A DNA stretch of 58,027 nt. Source: a virus. Position 1 is the first letter of the stretch. Each line of letters starts with the position of its first letter. A model generated the notes under the pieces. That model ran no database searches and was not told where the DNA came from. It saw only the letters and a list, made by a program, of their open reading frames with translations. Both the position numbers and the translations under genes were made by a program. Below are positions 40,325-47,999 of the stretch, one piece after another. The stretch covers positions 1-58,027 of the IMG/VR virus record IMGVR_UViG_3300046694_000622; one strand, given 5' to 3'.

Positions 40325-40537
40325 ATGCCGACCAACGACCTCATCCCTTCTCTGATCTACAAACTCAACGAGAACCAACTCGCCATAGCGGCAGCTGTGG
40401 AAGATCTGTCCATTTGGATAGAACAACTGCATGGTCCCGCTGAAGACGGGACCAGAATCCGTAATTCACTGACCAAACTGGATGAAAACTTAGAGTTCAT
40501 CACGCGCGGGGTCGCCTCGTTGTTGAATGATCGATAG
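40325..40537 (+). CDS. Small acidic protein, copy 2 of the family
   Basis: 70 aa with a strong AAAGGAGGATC. MPTNDLIPSLIYKLNENQLA, WIEQ and LDENLEFITRGVASLL align along the whole length with 1603-1812. The third copy follows 52 nt later. Clearly a duplicated gene pair. Function unknown. Confidence 0.75.
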   Translation: MPTNDLIPSLIYKLNENQLAIAAAVEDLSIWIEQLHGPAEDGTRIRNSLTKLDENLEFITRGVASLLNDR

Positions 40538-40589
40538 CCATGTTAGGTCCTTCCTTGCTCGCTATGTCCCTTTTAACTGGAGGACCGTT

Positions 40590-40859
40590 ATGTCAAACGA
40601 CGTTACTACCGCCCTGCTCCACCGTCTCAATCAGAACATCTTGGCTCTGGGTTGTGCCGTTGAGGAAATCGGTATTTGGATTGACCAGCGTGGCTCTACG
40701 AAAGTGTCCGATCGTATTGAAGATCACCTGGCCGTGATCACGGGAAACGCGGACTTCATAGCTGAAGCTATCGTCGAGCTGATTGCCAGGTGTGAGCCTG
40801 AAGAGGGGGGAAGATCCCGAAGACTGAGCCGCCCAATGGTGGCCGTGAGCCATGAATGA
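40590..40859 (+). CDS. Small acidic protein, copy 3 of the family
   Basis: 89 aa from the ATG at 40590 (CTGGAGGACC upstream). MSNDVTTALLHRLNQNILAL, WIDQRGSTKV and a longer C-terminal tail (CEPEEGGRSRRLSRPMVAVS) than the other copies. Cotranscribed with copy 2. Function unknown. Confidence 0.75.
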   Translation: MSNDVTTALLHRLNQNILALGCAVEEIGIWIDQRGSTKVSDRIEDHLAVITGNADFIAEAIVELIARCEPEEGGRSRRLSRPMVAVSHE

Positions 40860-40891
40860 TAGAGTTCGGGCTCAATTACGGGAGGGATACC

Positions 40892-41395
40892 ATGCGTTTG
40901 AGAACCACCACTCTGCTCACGGTTGCAGCAATTACTTTGGCTGGCTGTGTGGCTCCGCAACAAAAACCGACGAATGCGGCGGCATCTACACGGGCACCTC
41001 ATACCTTCAAGCCCATTGATTTCAAGTACGACCCCAATTCGGCTGCTGCTCTTAATTTCTCACGCCAACTAGATCTGCCGGCTTGGCAGTGTGATCTGGA
41101 AGCAACTACGGGCGGAACGGCCGTGCGGTACGGGAATCAAGCGATGATTGCTGAGTACAGCAATTCACTTTTAGAGTGCTTCAAGCATTCCAGGTCTCAA
41201 GGTGATGAGGCTATTGCACGCCTTAAGGCAGCCAAGGTCCCAGCAAAACAGGCAGAGCTAAGTAAGGACCTCTATGCGAAATGGTCCACCTATCTCACAA
41301 CTATGAGTCCGTATCATTCCGCGGATCGGCGGGCCAAGGCGGCGTATGAAGCCGCCAAGGACGCTCTCGCCACCGAGGTGAAATTCTCCAACTAA
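40892..41395 (+). CDS. Lipoprotein, hypothetical
   Basis: 167 aa from the ATG at 40892, with GGGAGGG upstream. Signal and lipobox MRLRTTTLLTVAAITLAGCV predict a lipid-anchored periplasmic protein. The mature part is helical with two further Cys (WQCDLEAT, LLECFKHS) that could form a disulfide. Last gene before a terminator. It might act in surface exclusion; no family recognised. Confidence 0.68.
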   Translation: MRLRTTTLLTVAAITLAGCVAPQQKPTNAAASTRAPHTFKPIDFKYDPNSAAALNFSRQLDLPAWQCDLEATTGGTAVRYGNQAMIAEYSNSLLECFKHSRSQGDEAIARLKAAKVPAKQAELSKDLYAKWSTYLTTMSPYHSADRRAKAAYEAAKDALATEVKFSN

Positions 41396-41409
41396 CCTAT
41401 CCCGACTTA

Positions 41410-41432
41410 GCCCGCCAAGCGCGGGCTTCTTC
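41410..41432 (+). terminator. Intrinsic terminator
   Basis: GCCCGC-CAAGC-GCGGGC followed by TTCTTC. It ends the 40325-41395 group. Confidence 0.6.
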
Positions 41433-41437
41433 GCCGT

Positions 41438-41752
41438 TCAGAAAGGCGCGACCTCCTCCACCTCCTCCATGCTGTCGACCTCCATTACGCGGTCTTGATC
41501 CGCACTCGCCTCCCACCTCAGAGTCACCGACTCATCGTCGTTGAACGTCATGTCTATGCCGTCTGTCTCGGACAACAACCCCATCACCTCCTCCCACTCC
41601 CGATCTCCATCCGTGTCCAGACGATGAATCGTCACCCAGCGCTGAATCTGCGCAACTGGGTGGTTGATCATCGAGGAAACGCGCAGGCCGAGCCGCTCTA
41701 TTCCGCTTATTTCTTTTTTTGCTTCCGGTTTCGACTGCTTGGGCTTCCCCAT
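41438..41752 (-). CDS. Small acidic hypothetical protein, 104 aa
   Basis: The ATG at 41752 is chosen because GGGGAAGGT precedes it. Lys-rich start (MGKPKQSKPEAKKEISG), acidic C-terminal half (DGIDMTFNDDESVTLRWEAS, EVDSMEEVEEV). A TATACAGTATAA stretch just upstream is a good -10. It diverges from the rightward early promoter, so the shared operators could control it. Role unknown. Confidence 0.6.
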   Translation of the reverse strand: MGKPKQSKPEAKKEISGIERLGLRVSSMINHPVAQIQRWVTIHRLDTDGDREWEEVMGLLSETDGIDMTFNDDESVTLRWEASADQDRVMEVDSMEEVEEVAPF

Positions 41753-41798
41753 ACCTTCCCCTTTATACTGTATATACATCCAGTTATAGCGGAGGATA

Positions 41799-41815
41799 GC
41801 GAACCATTGGTTCGC
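41799..41815. promoter_or_regulatory. Operator-like palindrome
   Basis: GCGAACC-ATT-GGTTCGC, perfect 7-bp arms. It shares GAACC-N3-GGTTC with the site in the cI start region (36917-36931). Confidence 0.55.
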
Positions 41816-41889
41816 GGTAAATCCCCCTTACAGGCAATCGCGCGAAATCCTACAGATCTGTACTTTTTGAAAATATGTACTTTTGGTAC

Positions 41890-41920
41890 TTGACCAAATA
41901 TGAACCTGTAGTTCATATTT
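41890..41920 (+). promoter_or_regulatory. Rightward early promoter with overlapping operator
   Basis: TTGACC (41890-41895), 17-nt spacer and TCATAT (41913-41918) form a good sigma-70 promoter. A perfect 25-bp palindrome (41896-41920; arms AAATATGAAC and GTTCATATTT around CTGTA) covers spacer and -10. Its arms match the cro-cI operator, so CI should shut this promoter, the counterpart of lambda PL. Confidence 0.7.
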
Positions 41921-41965
41921 CACCCATCGCAGCGACACACCGCCACTGCGAAGGGCCTCAAAGGG

Positions 41966-41989
41966 CCTGACCGCTCTTTAACAGTCAGG
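41966..41989 (+). promoter_or_regulatory. boxA-like antitermination site in a stem-loop
   Basis: CGCTCTTTAACA (41972-41983) matches the boxA of Pseudomonas and E. coli rRNA leaders. It is the loop of a hairpin closed by CCTGAC and GTCAGG. It lies about 50 nt after the rightward promoter, where a nut site is expected. Confidence 0.65.
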
Positions 41990-42267
41990 AATCTTCGCGG
42001 ATCGATCCCCGGCAACGGGTACAGCGCGAAACACAAATTTCGATCTCCATGCCAGCTCTGGAACTGGCCGGGCTCCCTACAAGGGGAGAACGCCAAACCA
42101 TGCAAGCCAGCCAGCGAAGAACACCGAACACGAAATGTGTGACGCCGGCCAGGTGGGGAAACCGAGGCGCCGAGCATGGGGCGGACAACAGATTTCACTG
42201 GCTGGCCTTGGCGACAGGGCCAGACGGGAAATCAACCAGGCGACATAAATGGGATGAGGTAAAGACC

Positions 42268-42942
42268 ATGACTGTAGACATCAGCAACTTCACCATCGCG
42301 ACTCCCCTTCCAATTTCCGAGACCAACCCGATTGCGCTTGAGTTGATCGGCTGGCGGGCACTGCTTGAATGCCCTGACATCGTCTCAATGCTTCCCGACG
42401 GCTCGCTGCAGATGACAGCGCCCACACTCGGTGCTTCCAGCAAGAGCACAAAGCGCACGCGCTGCGAGTGGAAGGAACCCGGTTACTGGCCGTTCTCCAG
42501 CGCCGCGGATCACTGGAACCGGCAAGAAATGCGACTGATGAAAGTCAACTCGCTGCAGAAAGTGGTGATCAGCCAGATTCATGTGCAGGGTTCCGAGCGC
42601 CCCCCGGTGAAGGTGTTTTGGAACAAAGGCAAAATCACCATGGGATTCCGGTCGAGCTACCTGCAAGACGACCCAGTCAACTCGACGGTGCTGGAAAACG
42701 TGCCGCTGGGTGCACTTTTCAAAATCAACATCCACGCGAATTCAAGCGGTGCTGTTTCCGTATCGGCGAGCTGCAACGGCGTCAAATCCACATCCGCAAT
42801 TATGCGTCTCGACAGTACCTGGGACACGAAGACCCTCGCCTTCCATGGCGGCGTGTACAACCAGATTGATTATTCCGACACCACCGACCCGGACGACGGA
42901 TCGTTCTGCGTCATCAGCGACCTATCTATAACCCACGGCTGA
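42268..42942 (+). CDS. PL7 alginate-lyase-like protein
   Basis: 224 aa from the ATG at 42268 (GATGAGGTAAAG upstream). It has the three PL7 signature regions: RTRCEWKE (63-70; canonical R-S/T-E), QIH (103-105) and GGVYNQ (194-199; canonical AGxYNQ with the catalytic Tyr). The fold is a beta-jelly roll. PL7 enzymes cleave alginate by beta-elimination. There is no signal peptide, so release at lysis is likely. First gene after the rightward promoter. The altered first motif leaves activity uncertain. Confidence 0.75.
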   Translation: MTVDISNFTIATPLPISETNPIALELIGWRALLECPDIVSMLPDGSLQMTAPTLGASSKSTKRTRCEWKEPGYWPFSSAADHWNRQEMRLMKVNSLQKVVISQIHVQGSERPPVKVFWNKGKITMGFRSSYLQDDPVNSTVLENVPLGALFKINIHANSSGAVSVSASCNGVKSTSAIMRLDSTWDTKTLAFHGGVYNQIDYSDTTDPDDGSFCVISDLSITHG

Positions 42943-43089
42943 GAAGGCTCATTCACGTCAGCCTGACGATAACTGCCCGATCACCTGGTACTCCCCAGCA
43001 CCAGGCCGCATCGGAGTGTGATCTGAATGCGCAGGCGATGCGCGAAGCGTGATGGGTAACCGGGTTCCTAGGCCGGTTGACCAGAGCGT

Positions 43090-43159
43090 GACCATGTAGC
43101 TCAGTTGGTAGAGCGGCCTCGCAAAAGGCGCGCCGGTGGTTCGAACCCACCCATGGATG
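43090..43159 (+). tRNA. Degenerate tRNA-like sequence
   Basis: D-arm GCTC-AGTTGGTA-GAGC and T-arm GGTGG-TTCGAAC-CCACC are perfect, and the bases TA join acceptor and D-stem correctly. The acceptor pairs only in part (GACCATG with CATGGAT), the anticodon arm is irregular (GCCT-CGCAAA-AGGC) and CCA is missing. About 70 nt. It may be a decayed tRNA or a tRNA-like regulator; anticodon not assigned. Confidence 0.5.
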
Positions 43160-43450
43160 CCGGTATCGCACCCGGCCAGATCCCACCCCGATGCGGATGA
43201 TTCTGCACCGCGCAACGCGGCCCCCTGCATTGCCAATTCAATAGGTGGCCACTGCCTGCCCAGTGAGCGAGCAATAGGAGCCTGCGCCATGAAGTAGATG
43301 AACGACCCACCCGCGTGGCGCGGTAAGCCTGAAGGCTGCGCCCAACACCATGGCAGGCAGCGGAAAGCAGGGCCGAGGATGTGACCGCGCATCAACCGGG
43401 GACCGGTAGGCCCAACCGAAGACACATCGCACATTGCTGATGCTGCACAC

Positions 43451-43483
43451 CCAGGCCGTCGCCAGTTGCGGGCCTGGGGTTTT
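43451..43483 (+). terminator. Intrinsic terminator of the tRNA-like transcript
   Basis: CCAGGCC-GTCGCCAGTTGC-GGGCCTGG followed by GGTTTT. It would end a transcript carrying the tRNA-like element. Confidence 0.65.
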
Positions 43484-43525
43484 CACAAATTAGACTTGGT
43501 GGAGAGGTAGTGGGATCAGAGCGAA

Positions 43526-43762
43526 TTAGTCGTCTCTATCGTCATGATCACGATCGCGATTGCGTTCATACCCATGATCATCGTAGCGACGATCATGTCT
43601 GCGGTAGTGCTCTCGATCATCGTCATACCCTCGGTCGTAGCCACGACCATGATCATAACCCCGATCACGACCGTACCTATCTCCGTCGTGCCAGTGAGGC
43701 CCGCAACCTCCCAGCAGGAGAGAGCCTAAAATAGCCATGAACATTATTACTGCACGCCTCAT
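43526..43762 (-). CDS. His/Asp/Arg/Tyr-rich lipoprotein
   Basis: 78 aa. Signal and lipobox MFMAILGSLLLGGC; the mature part is nearly all Arg, Asp, His, Tyr and Gly (DRGYDHGRGYDRGYDDDREH). Low-complexity DNA (GATCATGA/CGATCATG-like repeats). Such His/Asp-rich periplasmic lipoproteins can bind metal; here that is inference. Minus strand between the terminator and the rightward operon. Confidence 0.65.
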   Translation of the reverse strand: MRRAVIMFMAILGSLLLGGCGPHWHDGDRYGRDRGYDHGRGYDRGYDDDREHYRRHDRRYDDHGYERNRDRDHDDRDD

Positions 43763-43987
43763 TTGAACGTCCTAAAAGCTAAAGTCGGCGATAAGACCGT
43801 GAGCCGGTTCAATGATTCACTGGTGAGTTACATCAACCCCATAAGCCAAAACCATCGCTGAATTAGCAGTCCCCCCTACTCCGACACCACCCGCATGCAC
43901 TCCCCTCCGCGCCCAACGGCAACCAGCGGGATGGATGAGTGCAGCCGAGTTTTGTTGGATCAACACCCGCCACTCTTGGAGGCGACC

Positions 43988-44383
43988 ATGAACGCACTCG
44001 CAGCAGCACAGTCCCGCTGGGACCACACGACCCCTTGCGACACCTCGGCGCGTGATGAGGCCGCAGACAATTGGTCCTACAACGCCGCCGAGCAACTGGT
44101 GCTGGGCTGTGACGTTGTGATTCGCACTCGCCGCCAGACGAAGGTAATCGGGTACGCGGAGTTTCTCGGCAAGATTCAGGCGCAGCTGAATCAGCGCCAG
44201 ATCGACGGCGAGGACGACGAAGACCTCTTTGCCCAGTTGGTCATCGCTGCGATCAAGGGCGGCAACGTCAGGGGCTTCGCGGAAAAGCTGATCGGTCCGC
44301 ACGACCTTCAGGACATCGCTTTGGAAATGGTCGAGCCTTGGTTTGACCTTGCCCTGGAGCAAGCTCGGGAGGATGTCGACTGA
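43988..44383 (+). CDS. Hypothetical early protein, 131 aa
   Basis: The ATG at 43988 follows CTTGGAGGCGACC. Central CDVVIRTRRQTKVIGYAEFL; acidic helical end. First of four small coupled genes. Position in the recombination operon suggests a role early in infection; no domain recognised. Confidence 0.68.
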   Translation: MNALAAAQSRWDHTTPCDTSARDEAADNWSYNAAEQLVLGCDVVIRTRRQTKVIGYAEFLGKIQAQLNQRQIDGEDDEDLFAQLVIAAIKGGNVRGFAEKLIGPHDLQDIALEMVEPWFDLALEQAREDVD

Positions 44384-44574
44384 TGAGTCCGCACATCCTG
44401 ATCGACAAAGCGCTGGATAGCCTCGCGCATCCAGACACCCCGCCCGACAACAGCATTCTGGTTCAGCAGATCATCACCAACCTGATGACCGACCAGTCGA
44501 TCACCCTCGAAGAATTCAGCCACTACTGCCAACGCCTGTTGAAACATTGCAGGCAGCGCAAGGAGCCCGCATGA
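44383..44574 (+). CDS. Small helical early protein, 63 aa
   Basis: Start overlaps the previous stop (TGATG). MSPHILIDKALDSLAHPDTP with a basic helix HYCQRLLKHCRQRKEPA at the end. No family known. Confidence 0.6.
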   Translation: MSPHILIDKALDSLAHPDTPPDNSILVQQIITNLMTDQSITLEEFSHYCQRLLKHCRQRKEPA

Positions 44575-44765
44575 GTACTGCACCGGTTAAAAGTTTGACC
44601 GACGAGTTGCTGGAAGACATTGAACGCAAAATCGCCGTGCTTGGCTTTGGCCTGCCCTTCAACGAGGTGATCGGCCGCCAGCGCGAAGAGTTGGTCGCCA
44701 ACCTGCCGCAGCGCCTGGCCGCGACCATGAAGGGCGGACGGATCGCAGTGAGGGTACGGCCATGA
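44571..44765 (+). CDS. Small early protein, 64 aa
   Basis: The ATG at 44571 overlaps the previous stop and has AAGGAGCCC. MSTAPVKSLTDELLEDIERK, amphipathic helices, basic end (GGRIAVRVRP). Function unknown. Confidence 0.6.
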   Translation: MSTAPVKSLTDELLEDIERKIAVLGFGLPFNEVIGRQREELVANLPQRLAATMKGGRIAVRVRP

Positions 44766-44878
44766 GTTCCTACCAGCGCGCCAAGCGCCTCCACACCTGG
44801 CGCGGATCCGCCATCGCCCTGCTGCTTTTCACTGCCTGGATGTTGGCAAGCGCCTACTCCGGCCAGCTCACCCAATAA
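44762..44878 (+). CDS. Single-TM mini-protein, 38 aa
   Basis: MSSYQRAKRLHTWRGSAIAL, then a hydrophobic segment LLLFTAWMLASAYSG. ATGA overlap with the gene before. A small inner-membrane protein; role unknown. Confidence 0.5.
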   Translation: MSSYQRAKRLHTWRGSAIALLLFTAWMLASAYSGQLTQ

Positions 44879-44921
44879 CCCACACCTTCAAACGCTGCGT
44901 GCATCGCGGCAAGGATTCCCC

Positions 44922-45659
44922 ATGTCTGACAACACCAGAATCTGGGACCAGGTCGACACCACTGACCCCAGTGCAACGAAAAACTTTACCGGCATGGGCG
45001 GCTTCAAGGGTACAGCCATCAAGCCCACCTACCTCATGCGCAAGGCGACCGAAGTGTTCGGGCCATGCGGTGAAGGCTGGGGCTGGACTGTTCTTGAAGA
45101 TCGGTTCGACGAGGGCGGGCCTCTCCAGGCACCAACGAAAGAATGGCCGGAAGCACCACGTATCAACGCCAAGCTGCACACGCTGAAGATCGAACTTTGG
45201 TACCTGGGCAAGGGCGGCCAGAAGTGCACGGTGCAGCACTACGGGCACACGCCGTTCGTGCTGTTGCAGCAGGGAAAAATAATCACCGACTGGGAGGCGG
45301 CGAAAAAGTCGCTCACGGATGCCATAGGCAAATGCCTGCAGCCCCTCGGTTTTGCCGCAGACATCCACATGGGCCTGTTCGACGACGCCGCTTATGTCGA
45401 GACGGTTCGGGATGAGGTGGCACTAAACAAGGCCGAAGACCGAGTCGCCGAGGAGGATCGCCAGAAACAAGAGCGACTGGACTACATCAAGTCCGTGATC
45501 GACACCATGGCCGGCGCCCAGTCCGCTCAGGAGCTGAAGAAGATCCACGACGTCGCGGTACGCAAGCTGACCATCCGAAAAGACACCAAGGGTGCCGAGC
45601 GCATTTCACTGGAGTGGAAGCGCATCACTGAAGCCTCTGAAAGGGAGAACGCAGCATGA
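44922..45659 (+). CDS. Rad52-like single-strand annealing protein
   Basis: 245 aa. GGFKGTAIKPTYLMRKATEV and FGPCGEGWGWTVLEDR near the N-terminus and TDAIGKCLQPLGFAADIHMG in the middle match the pattern of phage Rad52/Sak-type annealing proteins. C-terminal half helical and charged. It would anneal ssDNA in phage recombination. Followed by a Gp157 gene with a 4-nt overlap. Confidence 0.72.
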   Translation: MSDNTRIWDQVDTTDPSATKNFTGMGGFKGTAIKPTYLMRKATEVFGPCGEGWGWTVLEDRFDEGGPLQAPTKEWPEAPRINAKLHTLKIELWYLGKGGQKCTVQHYGHTPFVLLQQGKIITDWEAAKKSLTDAIGKCLQPLGFAADIHMGLFDDAAYVETVRDEVALNKAEDRVAEEDRQKQERLDYIKSVIDTMAGAQSAQELKKIHDVAVRKLTIRKDTKGAERISLEWKRITEASERENAA

Positions 45660-46219
45660 CCCAACTCTACAAACTCACCGGCCAGATGGCCGAACTTCAG
45701 GCGATGGCCGACACCGACGATGAGGGCCTGAAAGAGGCCCTGCAGGACACCATGGATGCGATCCAGGGTGAGTTCGAGGTCAAGGCCGACAACATCGTCA
45801 TGCTGCGCCGCAACATCGAAAGCGACATCGATGCCATCGACAAAGAAGTCGACCGACTCAACGAACTGAAGCGTGTGAAGAAAAACAGCGTCAGCCAGAT
45901 CAGCGACTACCTGCGTCGCAACATGGAGGCCGCCGACATCAAGTCGATCAAGCGCCCACTCTTCACCATCACCCTGGCCTTGGCGCCGGAAAAGGTGATC
46001 GTCGACAAGGAGGACGAGATCCCTGACGACTTCATTGAAACGAAGACCGTGTTCGCTCCAGACAAGAAGTCGATTGCGGCAAGGCTCAAGGGAATCCGGG
46101 ACCACAACGACGCCGTGCGTAAGCGCATGGATGCAGGTGAAGACGCCGAACACGAATTGCTCCCCGAACCGGTCTGGGCTCATCTGGAGCGCGGCGAGAG
46201 TTCCATTCGGATTAAGTGA
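45656..46219 (+). CDS. Siphovirus Gp157 family protein
   Basis: 187 aa, PF05565 type. N-terminal coiled coil (MAELQAMADTDDEGLKEALQ; DSDIDAIDKEVDRLNELKRV-like), then SVSQISDYLRRNMEAADIKS and FTITLALAPEKVIVDKEDEI with a beta C-terminal part. Gp157 was first linked to phage resistance in Streptococcus thermophilus; its usual neighbour is an annealing protein, as here. Confidence 0.85.
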   Translation: MTQLYKLTGQMAELQAMADTDDEGLKEALQDTMDAIQGEFEVKADNIVMLRRNIESDIDAIDKEVDRLNELKRVKKNSVSQISDYLRRNMEAADIKSIKRPLFTITLALAPEKVIVDKEDEIPDDFIETKTVFAPDKKSIAARLKGIRDHNDAVRKRMDAGEDAEHELLPEPVWAHLERGESSIRIK

Positions 46220-46226
46220 GGACTTC

Positions 46227-46469
46227 ATGATCAGCAATCACCTCAACCTCATAGAGCAGCAGCGACAAACCGCGGAATCCATCAATGACCGGGTCGCCCT
46301 GTACCTGGCAGCCGGCGGGCAGATAGTCCAACTGAAAAACCCACCGCGCAACCCGCTGCCGCCTCCCCGCTCACAGACGATAGACCCTGAAACGGTCCTC
46401 AAGCGAAAACCGAAAAGCTTGAACTGGGCTGAGCGCCAGGCTCTGCGCAAAATGGCGGACTCACTATGA
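46227..46469 (+). CDS. Small basic early protein, 80 aa
   Basis: The ATG at 46227 follows GTGAGG. MISNHLNLIEQQRQTAESIN, a Pro-rich middle (NPPRNPLPPPRSQTIDPETV) and a basic end. No family recognised. Confidence 0.62.
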   Translation: MISNHLNLIEQQRQTAESINDRVALYLAAGGQIVQLKNPPRNPLPPPRSQTIDPETVLKRKPKSLNWAERQALRKMADSL

Positions 46470-46927
46470 GCAAGCGCAAGCCCAACAACATGCGCGCCCG
46501 TATCGAGCGATCGTGCCGGGCGCTGCTCAGCACCAACCACGTCGCGGTGGTGAACATCAATCCCAGCGGCCGCCAGGGCATGATCAACTGGAAGAGCTGC
46601 AAGAGCATCCCGCCAGGCCAGCGCCTCGCGGACGCGGTCTGCGACTTTGCTCACCGCTGGACGATTTATCTCAGCGTCCAGTGCCGCGATCAGCGCGGGC
46701 ACCGCTACACCAAGTCGGTAGAGGTTGCGCCCCAAGGCAATTACCTCGCGGCGCACCTCGAAGACGTGATCGAAGAAACCTACAAAGACCTGGTCGCCGA
46801 GAGCAATCCGAATCATCGGGTCGCCTCAGGCTGGATCGCCATCCCCGACGAGATATCGCTGACTGAAGAGCAAGCCGCCCGGGTGTTCGACGCTGTGGGT
46901 GTCTGGAGCCAGCAGAGAGCCGCATGA
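46466..46927 (+). CDS. Hypothetical early protein, 153 aa
   Basis: 4-nt overlap at both ends. Basic N-terminus MSKRKPNNMRARIERSCRAL; mixed alpha/beta with CDFAHRWTIYLSVQCRDQ. Function unknown; a nucleic-acid role is plausible from charge. Confidence 0.65.
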   Translation: MSKRKPNNMRARIERSCRALLSTNHVAVVNINPSGRQGMINWKSCKSIPPGQRLADAVCDFAHRWTIYLSVQCRDQRGHRYTKSVEVAPQGNYLAAHLEDVIEETYKDLVAESNPNHRVASGWIAIPDEISLTEEQAARVFDAVGVWSQQRAA

Positions 46928-47118
46928 GGCGTATTAACAACCAGGTGCGCCAGCGCCGACGACAGACATGGCTGGATCTACCGGCCCACGGAATTGAAGA
47001 GGAAGGCCATGGCCGAGGACCAGCAGGAGTTAACGGCGGAAGCCATCAAACAGCGCAAGAAGCGCGAGAAGGAAGCGGCCAAGAACGCTGCGCTGGGCAT
47101 CGAAAAGTTCACGGTTGA
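46924..47118 (+). CDS. Doubtful small ORF, 64 aa
   Basis: Opens MRRINNQVRQRRRQTWLDLP with an ATGA coupling to the gene before, but its second half overlaps the next, better gene in another frame and is low in plausibility. Perhaps only the start is ancestral. Confidence 0.3.
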   Translation: MRRINNQVRQRRRQTWLDLPAHGIEEEGHGRGPAGVNGGSHQTAQEAREGSGQERCAGHRKVHG

Positions 47119-47392
47119 GGTTGCCGGGGTGTTCAAGCCTGACCTGAAGAAGGTCATGGCCGCCCACGGGATCAACAACCAGCAGGATATTCACCAACGG
47201 CTGCTGAAAAACCTGATTGCAGCCGACTTCGAGACACAGGCCTGGATGCTTCGCTGCGTCACGACACCTTACGAGCCAAGCGAAAAGGTGTCGCGAGCAT
47301 TTCACGAACAAAGCATGTCAGAGCTACAGCGCGATCCTGGGGATGAGATTGTTACCCCCCCATTTAGTAAACTGCCGTGCAAAGCCCAGTAG
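47009..47392 (+). CDS. Hypothetical early protein, 127 aa
   Basis: The ATG at 47009 follows AGAGGAAGG. Highly charged start (MAEDQQELTAEAIKQRKKRE), then LGIEKFTVEVAGVFKPDLKK and NQQDIHQRLLKNLIAADFET with HTH-like character. Its 3' end overlaps the end of the minus-strand gene 47364-47999. Confidence 0.62.
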   Translation: MAEDQQELTAEAIKQRKKREKEAAKNAALGIEKFTVEVAGVFKPDLKKVMAAHGINNQQDIHQRLLKNLIAADFETQAWMLRCVTTPYEPSEKVSRAFHEQSMSELQRDPGDEIVTPPFSKLPCKAQ

Positions 47393-47999
47393 GTAACGGC
47401 ACGGAGATGGACATAGGCTCGTAGACGTGTCCTGGCTCACATATCAAAACCAAACGATATTCGTCTTGCACCTTGAAAGGTTTAGTTGGCTTAACAAAAT
47501 GTAAGTCGCCTGGGGGGGGCTCGTAATCCTTATAACTGCGATCTGCGTATATTACTGGCCCCACCCCATGACGAATTACAGGAACAACTTTCCGCATTTC
47601 AATTGCTAAGCGGAATGCAAAATCATCAATGTCCGCGACCCGCACAGCGTACCTTCCAAACTTTTGCTTGAGATCATCTCCGAATACTCGATGTGAAAAG
47701 CAAACAACATAAGCATCATGGGCTCTGTAAAAACCGTTCCCGTTTTTGATACTTATCCTTCCGGCTCGGTTTACGATTCCAAGGTTATCCGCTACGGACT
47801 GAAAACCCGCATCATCGCTGGATATGTCGCCGATCCTGTGAAGCATCGTGCCTTCACCAGCATCCCCCTTTTCCGCGTCTTCATAATTTCGACAAGCCTG
47901 AAAAGTGGAAACCCAGATGCTTTCGCCCGTAACGAACTTATCAGCGAAATTTTTATCTGGGATATGCCGGTAAACCGGCCCCCTAAAAATCGAACTCAT
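47364..47999 (-). CDS. Inverted-pair gene 2, hypothetical, 211 aa
   Basis: Strong AGGGGAGGGAG upstream. IWVSTFQACRNYEDAEKGDA GEG segment near residue 30, many aromatic residues, and repeated short beta strands; resembles a group of uncharacterised proteins with a VSTFxxCR-EDAxxGD-GEG motif. No membrane span. It lies 12 nt after the 85-aa gene 48012-48269. Minus strand in a plus operon and AT-richer, so acquired. Toxin or sensor role possible. Confidence 0.68.
   Translation of the reverse strand: MSSIFRGPVYRHIPDKNFADKFVTGESIWVSTFQACRNYEDAEKGDAGEGTMLHRIGDISSDDAGFQSVADNLGIVNRAGRISIKNGNGFYRAHDAYVVCFSHRVFGDDLKQKFGRYAVRVADIDDFAFRLAIEMRKVVPVIRHGVGPVIYADRSYKDYEPPPGDLHFVKPTKPFKVQDEYRLVLICEPGHVYEPMSISVPLPTGLCTAVY

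Larger units (their letters stand above)
41753..42267. other. Regulatory region between divergent genes
   Basis: No gene seen. It contains the palindrome 41799-41815, the operator/promoter 41890-41920 and the boxA stem-loop 41966-41989. The last 280 nt before the PL7-like gene look like an untranslated leader. Confidence 0.65.
42943..43525. other. Non-coding structured stretch, about 580 nt
   Basis: No convincing protein gene. It holds a degenerate tRNA at 43090-43159 and a strong terminator at 43451-43483. The middle (43160-43440) is GC-rich with several short inverted repeats and may be a stable RNA. Confidence 0.5.

Noticed and set aside
42953-43434. A 158-codon minus-strand frame across the tRNA-like element
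   Set aside because: It runs antisense through the D- and T-arms and the hairpins; Cys/Pro/Gly-rich with no ribosome site. A structured RNA explains the region better.
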